NCBI RefSeq assembly: GCF_024713975.1
Contig: NC_091099.1
Coordinates: forward strand, 14,923,501 to 14,987,500
Direction: 5' to 3'
DNA: 64,000 nucleotides
Origin: Paralichthys olivaceus
Taxonomy: Eukaryota; Chordata; Actinopteri; Pleuronectiformes; Paralichthyidae
Made by a program: the position numbers and the translations under genes. The stretch's first letter is position 1. Each line of letters starts with the position of its first letter. The notes under the pieces were generated by a model, which searched no databases, was not told the DNA's origin, and saw only the letters and a list, made by a program, of their open reading frames with translations. Positions 58,001 through 64,000 of this stretch are shown piece by piece.

Positions 58001-58801
58001 AAATGCACTAAATTGTCAGGCTAATATTGTGTAATGTGATGCTTTTGAAAATATCAGTGTTGACACAGCTATTTTAGTTGTATTTTACTGTTAATCAGTA
58101 TTGTTTATGGTGCCTCTCACACTTTGCCCTTCCAGGCTCTTGATTCTTTGCAGCGAGCTCAGGAGTTAGCAGACGGAATGGGAAACAAGGTATCTGATGC
58201 TCTTTAATTACAACCTACAGGACAAATGGCTCAGGTTTACTTCTGATATCGCAGTACGTGTCCTGTTAACAGTCTTCTTCCTGTGTTTATGTCCAGCTGT
58301 GCACACTGAAGGTTCACTGCCTGAGCGAGGGGATTTATCGGAGCCGGGGGCAGGAGGAGAAGCTCAGAGAGCAGGTGGTGAAGTTCCTGCAGTGTGTCGA
58401 GGAGCTGGAGCTCTACTGTGGCATGTGTGGAGAGTCCATCGGGGACAGGGACCAAAAGCTGCAGTCCTTGCCCTGTTCACACATTTTCCATCTCAAGTGC
58501 GTGATCTTGCCTTTTATTATTTTTGACTTGTGCAATAACCCAAACTCTTGACAGGGTTTTTTATTGAAATGCTTTTCATAAATACATTTTCCTCCAAATG
58601 AAGCTTCAGGGCAGGTTTTCACATCTAGTTTCTAGAATAAATCCAGTTACAGATGAAATCAAATATGCACAGTACTTTATTTTGACATGTGTTCAGGCTG
58701 TTGACCCTCTGCTCTTTTACCTCTTCAGGTGTCTGCAGACAAATGGAACGAAAGGTTGTCCTAAATGTTTCAAGTCGTCCATGAAGCCTGGATTTGTTTG
58801 A
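54540..58801 (+). CDS. rapsn: Rapsyn, 43-kDa acetylcholine receptor-clustering protein
   Basis: Peripheral membrane scaffold that clusters nicotinic receptors at the neuromuscular junction downstream of agrin and MuSK. Exons: 54540-54731, 55412-55750, 56437-56595, 57592-57690, 57778-57900, 58136-58189, 58297-58496, 58729-58801; 1239 nt, 412 aa, the same length as human. MGQDQTKQ supplies the N-terminal glycine for myristoylation. TPR repeats fill most of residues 6-320 (for example [18 protein letters not shown] and [19 protein letters not shown]). A coiled-coil segment follows, then the RING-H2 domain with Cys363 and Cys366 in YCGMCGES, then [10 protein letters not shown] and CPKC, ending SMKPGFV. 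All splice phases agree. The start is fixed by the conserved MGQDQTKQQ. Confidence 0.98.
54975..55030 (+). repeat. (TG)28 microsatellite (rapsn intron 1)
   Basis: A clean TG run about 245 bp after the exon 1 donor, followed by TTTGTTTG. Confidence 0.95.
57270..57450 (+). repeat. Dispersed fish repeat, copy C (rapsn intron 3)
   Basis: Contains AAATTCACTAGATCCAGATT, ATTCCTGGATCCCTGA, and GTTTTTGTGTAATCCTGCTA with an ACAAGCAAACAAA tail, in the same order as the ddb2 intron 2 copy. It is shorter and more diverged than that copy. Confidence 0.65.
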
Positions 58802-61027
58802 TTGGTGCAACGTGTTTGTGCGTTGGATCTGCAGACACAGCGTGATGCCTCACAGGCGCCTGACTGATCTGAGAGAAGCAGGCAGCCCCGGGATGCGCTG
58901 AAGATGTTTGAGGAGTAATGACGATTTACTGCTCTGATGCTGAACTGAACCCAGAGCGTCCCAGAGTGAAGCTCTGAGGTCACGATCCAGGCATCCATCT
59001 TATGTGCAGACGTCAGTCTGTGACAGACTGAAGTTATATTTCAACATATAAGCAGAAGAAGAAAGAACCTACACTACCACAATGTTTGTGATGACTGAAC
59101 ATTTGGAGCATTTGTCCAAAGAGCATTTATAACTTAGTGTATTTGCTATTTTGTGCATTAGATTTGTTTAGGAAAAATTAAGATAAAAAGATCTTTGGAG
59201 GAATTCAGTGAAATCTCAGTCATCTTTGTTTTTAAAATCACTTTTTACACCACATCAGCTTTTTCTTTACACAACAGATTTTTTTAATTCAGAACACAGA
59301 CACATGACTGATTTCATAATTGTTATATTTATTATTATATTTGGGTACATTCTCTTTTGTAGTACATCTCTTTCTAGTATATTTTGTGTGTAAATCTCTC
59401 GTTTGATTTATTTGAGGTGTTTTGTAAAACCTACAACTAACTAAAATCTCTTAACCATTCAAAAACTAGTATGTCTTTACAAAATGTGTCCATGCAGCTG
59501 TTTTTTTTCCCTTCTTCGCAAAGAGTGAGGAGCAAGATCAACACACATTGTGTTCAATGAAATTCCTTTTCTGGAAACTAATTAACTCTTAACTCTCACT
59601 TCAACTGTCATAGTTTAAGAAGAAATATTGTTGGGAAGGAAACCTCTAAATAACAATTGATTGTTCAGAGGAGTTACTGTTTAATGGTGTGTTTTCACAT
59701 TTGTAGTTGTATGTAAATATGAAATAATAGTCAACAGATCTCAGTCGTCACATTGAGATCATTTTCTTGCAAAGGCATTTTGTGAATAATGGCGAAAGCC
59801 AAAAAGCTGAGCTATTGTGTTCAAATGTGGCATGTGATATTTACAGCGCCGAGCAACAAGGTTGGATTATATCGATCCAACTGGTATCCATGTAACTGTA
59901 TTTATGTAACTGTTTGTTATAGTATTTCATAATATTCAGTGGCTTTATCCTTCATATTCCTTTGTATATTTTAAACATTTTGTGATTTGGTTAAAACGAC
60001 TAAATCATCATTACTTAATCAAAGTTCTTCATATACTTTAGGTTTTCTTCAAAAAGTGAATTATACTTATATAATCAGAGAGTTGGTGGTACAAATATTA
60101 TTTATTTATTTATGAATTAAATTATGAATTAATTAATTATTTAAACAAACTTTTTGACAAATTGATTTCTTCAGGCAAAGTTGAGAAAAACACAAATCTT
60201 TAGCGTTAAAGTTTCACACGTATTGTTTTCTCTCTTCCATCATAAGTCGAGAGTCACGACACATTTACCTTTACTGCACAAGCACTTACGTTTCTCACGG
60301 TAAGAACACAGGAAGAGCCCCTGGTTCTTTGTTCGAGGGTCACTGCATCCAGAACGACTGTGTGTTTACCTGTCAGTGTAACACACGGCTACTTTCTTTT
60401 CACTGTTTGTTCTTGAGGTGCCGAAAAGATTTTTACCAACAGCACAGCTGCTCATCTTTTAACAGTTTAAACTACCTCTGTTTTTCACTCCTCCTCAGAG
60501 GACTAATGCAGTAATAACTCAGTTTAATACATGAAGAATTGTTGTTTTTATAGTTTGTAGCTGATTTACATGATTTAGAGGCTTGACTAAAATGCATTTG
60601 TTAATATATTTATGCATCAAGTCAAACAATGTTAATCCATGTGTCAAATGTGGAGACGTTTCAATATGGGAAATAAAGTAAAAGTGAATTTAAGTGTTAC
60701 TACTTTCTGATTTTAATGCTATTTCTTATTTTCAATTTGTTGTTTTTAAACATGCTTTATATAAACTTAAATATATTCATAAAGCATGTATAGATGCTGA
60801 AATATGTTAATGTGTGAACCAAGAAGTGACATACGACCTTGCTGTAACATACAAACATACAGCATGTGGAAGTCTTGATACCTTCTTAACCAGTCGTACA
60901 AGTTTGCCAACATTTATCAGTATCAGCTGAAGGGTTCGAGGTTGGACTTTGTGATGTCACAACACCTGAGGAGAAGGAAGTCATTTTTGTTTCCTGTAAC
61001 TTCACTTTACAGGAACTCTTCTCTCCG
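58802..61027 (+). other. rapsn 3' UTR and spacer before the TRIM gene
   Basis: Mostly AT-rich sequence without coding exons. An AATAAA near 60670 could end a long rapsn 3' UTR of about 1.9 kb; nearer canonical signals are not obvious. The last about 100 bases should hold the TRIM gene leader (CTTTACAGGAACTCTTCTCTCCG just before the ATG). Confidence 0.4.
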
Positions 61028-63472
61028 ATGGCAGCAGCGAACCTACTCTTGGAAGAGGACTTATTATGTCCCCAGTGCTCTGGGATTTATTGTCTTCCTG
61101 TGCTGTTGAAATGTGGACACAATATTTGCAGAGTTTGTTTACACAAATTCTGGGAATGGAAGGGATGTCGAGAATGCCCGGTGTGTCGCACTGTGTGTGC
61201 CCCTGCGAGACCTCCTATCAATCTGGCTCTAAAGATAGCTGCAGATGAATATCAACTGCGAGGGAGCAGCAGGGATCAAGACATCTGTTTTTTGCACAAT
61301 GAGAAGCTCACACTTTTTTGTCAGAATGACGAGGAGCCCGTGTGTCTCGTCTGCCAGACGTCAAAACAGCATAAAGTGCACGAGTGCTGCCCAGTAGAAG
61401 AGGCTGCTAAACAGAAAAAGGTAGAGTCAGAATAGAAGCCAGGGGGTTATGTGCACAACAGAACAAACACAGGATTGAATTAGTTATTGGATTTAATACT
61501 GGATTTTCTGCTACTGTGATTGTAGTTGTAATTTTGGGTTCAGTATCTTGCCCAAGGACACTTCAGCATGCGGACGAAGGAAGACTCGGATTGAACCGGC
61601 AAACTTCTATTTATGGGACGACCGCTATAACCTCTGAGCCACAAATCATTTTTGTTGAAATGATGTGATTGATTATCAAGTTGTCGATTACTTTTCCATC
61701 AACAAACTAATTCTTTCAGCTCTCTGTTCTGTGACCATGTCAGGTTGAAATTTCTACCTTGTTGGAGTCCGTAAGGAAAAAGCTCAAAACCCTGAACAAG
61801 ACAGAGGAGCAGTGGAGAGAAACAAAAACTTACATACAGGTAAGAAATGAACACATTCACTCATTACATCAGCTTTCTGGTTCCTGATTAGATTTCAGTA
61901 TTTGGTCTGTTCAAATGTTGAAACCTGGTGTGACCTGCTAGACACATTCAGCAAACTCTCACTTCTATAAACAAGAAGTCTTTTTGATATTGCAGACCCA
62001 AGCTCATCAAAACGAGAAGGCGATAAAGGAGGAGTTTCAGAAGCTGCACCAGTTCCTCTGGGAGGAGGAGAAGACGCGGCTGAAGCTGCTCAAACAGGAA
62101 GAGGAAGTCAAGACCCAGGTGATGTGTGAAAAGCTGGCAAACATCAAGGACCAGATCAAAAGAGTCACATCCATCATCAGGGACATGGAGGCAGCTCTGA
62201 GAGGGAAGGATCTACCATTTCTGCAGGTACGGCTTCAGACGTCATTCACACAATATTATCACAGTTTACCTGAGCACTGGTGAAAAGAGGAAGTTCTGAA
62301 CTCTGACTCCAAACCATAAACTGATCAAGTGGACAAAGGTTCAGAACATGTGCTATTTCTTAGGTCAATATATGGAAAAAAAAGTCTCACCACACCAACA
62401 TACGCATGGACAAAAAAGCTAGAGTTGAGGGCACAGAGGTGTGTGCTCTCAGTAGAGCACACACCTCTGTCAAGGCCTGACTGTCCCCTCAATGATGATG
62501 TTAAATATTCAAATAGTTTGAGATACTGGACTTAAGCTCATTCTATGTGTAATGAATCTAAAACCCACGCTTCATTAACAAGAAGTATTTCTCCACTTTC
62601 TTTGTTCAAATAAAGGACTACAAGAAGACAAAGAAAAGGTATGCACAACCTCTGGTCTGCTAAAATCTGCTCCACATCTCCATCAGACAATCATCAGTAA
62701 AATCAATCTAATGTTTCAGGGTCAAATGCAGCATCCGAGAGCCGGAGTGTATCAGAGACATACTGATAAACACTGCAAAGCATCTGGGGACGCTCAAGTT
62801 CGGAATTTGTGAGAGTATGTCCAAGATATTTAAATATGGTGGGTGAACAACACGTTATAAAGTTTAAGTTGCTGATTCTGTTTGAATTTTCAATCTCCTG
62901 AACATTATTTTTTACTTTCAGTTCCCATCACTCTGGACCCAAACACAGCCCACCCCAACTTAGAGTTCTCTGAAGAACTGACCTGTGTGCAGTACAGCAG
63001 GAGGCAGCTCCTCCCCGACAACCCTGAACGCTGCACCAGCCGCCTGTGTGTGCTCGGAGCCGCCGGCTTCACATCTGGAAGGCACACCTGGACAGTGCAG
63101 GTGGGCCAAAGCAAAGACTGGTACATCGGAGTGGCCCGAGAGTCCGTCCAGAGGAAGACCACCGTCTTCCTCAACCCTGCCGAGGGCTTCTGGGTGATGG
63201 GCCTGTGTAAGGGAGACTCGTTCTGGGCTGAGACCTCACCTCGCACCAAGCTGGTGTTGAAGCTGAGGCCTGAGAGGATCACTGTGGTGCTGGACTGCGA
63301 CAAAGGAAAGGTGGTGTTCATCAACGCTGCTGATATGACGACAATACACACATTCAGAGACAGATTTACAGAGAAGATTTTCCCCTACATCTCCACAGGA
63401 TTGTATGAGGAGGGGAAAGTCTCCAGCCCATTGACAATCTGTCCTCTGACCATAACTCTGGATGTAAAATAG
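61028..63472 (+). CDS. TRIM-family E3 ubiquitin ligase (RING, B-box, coiled coil, PRY-SPRY)
   Basis: Exons: 61028-61420, 61744-61839, 61996-62226, 62616-62638, 62720-62838, 62922-63472; 1413 nt, 470 aa. The 96, 231 and 23-nt exons are the classic TRIM pattern. The RING is C3HC4 (CPQCSGIYC, KCGHNICRVC, CPVCR; about 14-58). The B-box 2 (CFLHNEKLTLFCQND, CLVC, HKVHEC) lies at about 85-125. The coiled coil is encoded by exons 2-3. PRY-SPRY fills the last about 185 residues, with LDPNTAHPNLEFSEE, then GRHTWTVQVG and WYIGVA. It should ubiquitinate a target chosen by SPRY. It resembles the fish NF7/TRIM35/A33-like group, which is large and fast-evolving, so I give no symbol. No stop, frameshift or missing zinc ligand is seen. 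Confidence 0.88.
61535..61645 (-). mobile_element. tRNA-derived SINE fragment (TRIM intron 1)
   Basis: On the minus strand it shows TGTGGCTCAGAGGTTATAGC (A-box region), GGTTCAATC (B box) and AAGTGTCCTTGGGCAAGAT. This is the same general SINE type as 48400-48562, in the other orientation and with a body segment the other copy lacks. Confidence 0.8.
62433..62470. repeat. Perfect 17-bp inverted repeat with 4-base loop (TRIM intron 3)
   Basis: Left arm ACAGAGGTGTGTGCTCT (62433-62449), loop CAGT, right arm AGAGCACACACCTCTGT (62454-62470). All 17 pairs are perfect and the pairing stops sharply at both outer ends. It is too short for a usual microRNA precursor. It may be a cruciform-prone palindrome or a recent insertion scar. 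Confidence 0.9.
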
Positions 63473-63704
63473 ACTCATACAGGAGACACATCTCTGTACA
63501 AGCAATGAGGACACTGTTTGACAGAAGGAGTGTGAAAGCTTTTATATCTGACAAACGTAATTCACACAAGAAATTCAGCAGCAAACTGAATGACACCAGA
63601 TCATTGGAGTACAATGTATGTATCATTTATGACACAAGATTCTTTCAAATATTTGATTTGCTTAATTTTAGACACATTTCGAAATTAGATTGGATTCTGT
63701 GGCA

Positions 63705-63902
63705 TCAAGTGTCCTTTTCTTTGTTTTTGGTTTTCCTCTGTGATGCCATATCTTTCAGTTTAGAATCCAGTTTTCTTTGCAGATATGCTTTTTTATTAGG
63801 GTCCATGGATTTATCTTTCTTCCCGCTGCCGGCATAAAGAACGCCTTCTTTACTTATTCTCATCCGAGCATGAGACTTGGCTTTTTCTCCGCATCCATGA
63901 AC
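63705..63902 (-). CDS. Last coding exon of an unrecognised lysine-rich protein (partial)
   Basis: A strong acceptor (T-rich run then CAG, exon from 63902) opens 65 codons to TGA at 63705. The peptide starts VHGCGEKAKSHARM, contains GVLYAGSGKKDKSMDPNKK, and ends in a Lys/Arg-rich tail with NKEKDT. About 30% of residues are Lys or Arg, suggesting a nuclear, RNA-binding or tail-type segment. I do not recognise the family. The rest of the gene lies to the right of the window, and its 3' end converges on the TRIM gene. The phase-0 reading at the acceptor is assumed. Confidence 0.6.
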   Translation of the reverse strand, partial: VHGCGEKAKSHARMRISKEGVLYAGSGKKDKSMDPNKKAYLQRKLDSKLKDMASQRKTKNKEKDT

Positions 63903-64000
63903 CTGAAAAAAAAAGGACCGATGAATAGATTTGTGGAAAAACACAACATTTCACACTTTCTGGATAAAAACTGTCACTTGTGGTGAAATATCAGTATACA

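Noticed and set aside
62433..62470. microRNA precursor
   Set aside because: The hairpin is only 38 nt in total, below the size of a normal precursor.

Overview
The window is vertebrate nuclear DNA and almost certainly from a ray-finned (teleost) fish. It has multi-exon genes with GT-AG introns, CA/GT microsatellites, fish-type tRNA-derived SINEs and short inverted-repeat transposons. Its proteins read as clear orthologues of vertebrate KIF23, DDB2, KBTBD4 and RAPSN. No species call is made. Exon boundaries were worked out by hand from splice signals, reading phase and remembered family sequences; no alignment could be run. Layout: bases 1 to about 30,260 form a gene desert with no supportable coding gene, holding microsatellites, a 14-bp tandem repeat, transposon remnants, a CTCF-like motif and several patches resembling conserved non-coding elements. 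From 30.3 to 40.9 kb lies kif23 (minus strand, 24 coding exons, 1000 aa), the kinesin of the centralspindlin complex. About 1.1 kb separates its start codon from that of ddb2 (plus strand, 41.9-47.05 kb), the UV-damage sensor of the CUL4-DDB1 ligase. A FAM180-family secreted-protein gene (minus, 47.3-48.1 kb) converges on the ddb2 3' end. After 1.6 kb of mobile-element-rich spacer come kbtbd4 (plus, 50.5-52.7 kb, BTB-BACK-Kelch adaptor) and rapsn (plus, 54.5-58.8 kb, the acetylcholine-receptor scaffold at the neuromuscular junction). A complete class-IV TRIM ubiquitin ligase gene (plus, 61.0-63.5 kb) follows, and at the right edge is the last exon of an unrecognised minus-strand gene. The ddb2, fam180b, kbtbd4 and rapsn set matches genes found together on human 11p11.2, in a compressed and rearranged order, whereas KIF23 lies on human 15q23. 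There is no operon-like cooperation; the functional link is only the possible shared control region between kif23 and ddb2. The most interesting signal is inside ddb2: two neighbouring exons (43366-43511 and 43669-43835) both start in phase 0 and end in phase 2. They encode alternative versions of the same WD40 stretch and both read in frame into the next exon, so they look like a mutually exclusive pair that would give two forms of the DNA-damage sensor. Other points are a 45-nt in-frame cassette exon in the kif23 motor domain, a ddb2 splice donor that is the first unit of a (GT)50 tract, a perfect 17-bp hairpin in the TRIM gene, and a muscle-type TATA/E-box cluster upstream of rapsn.
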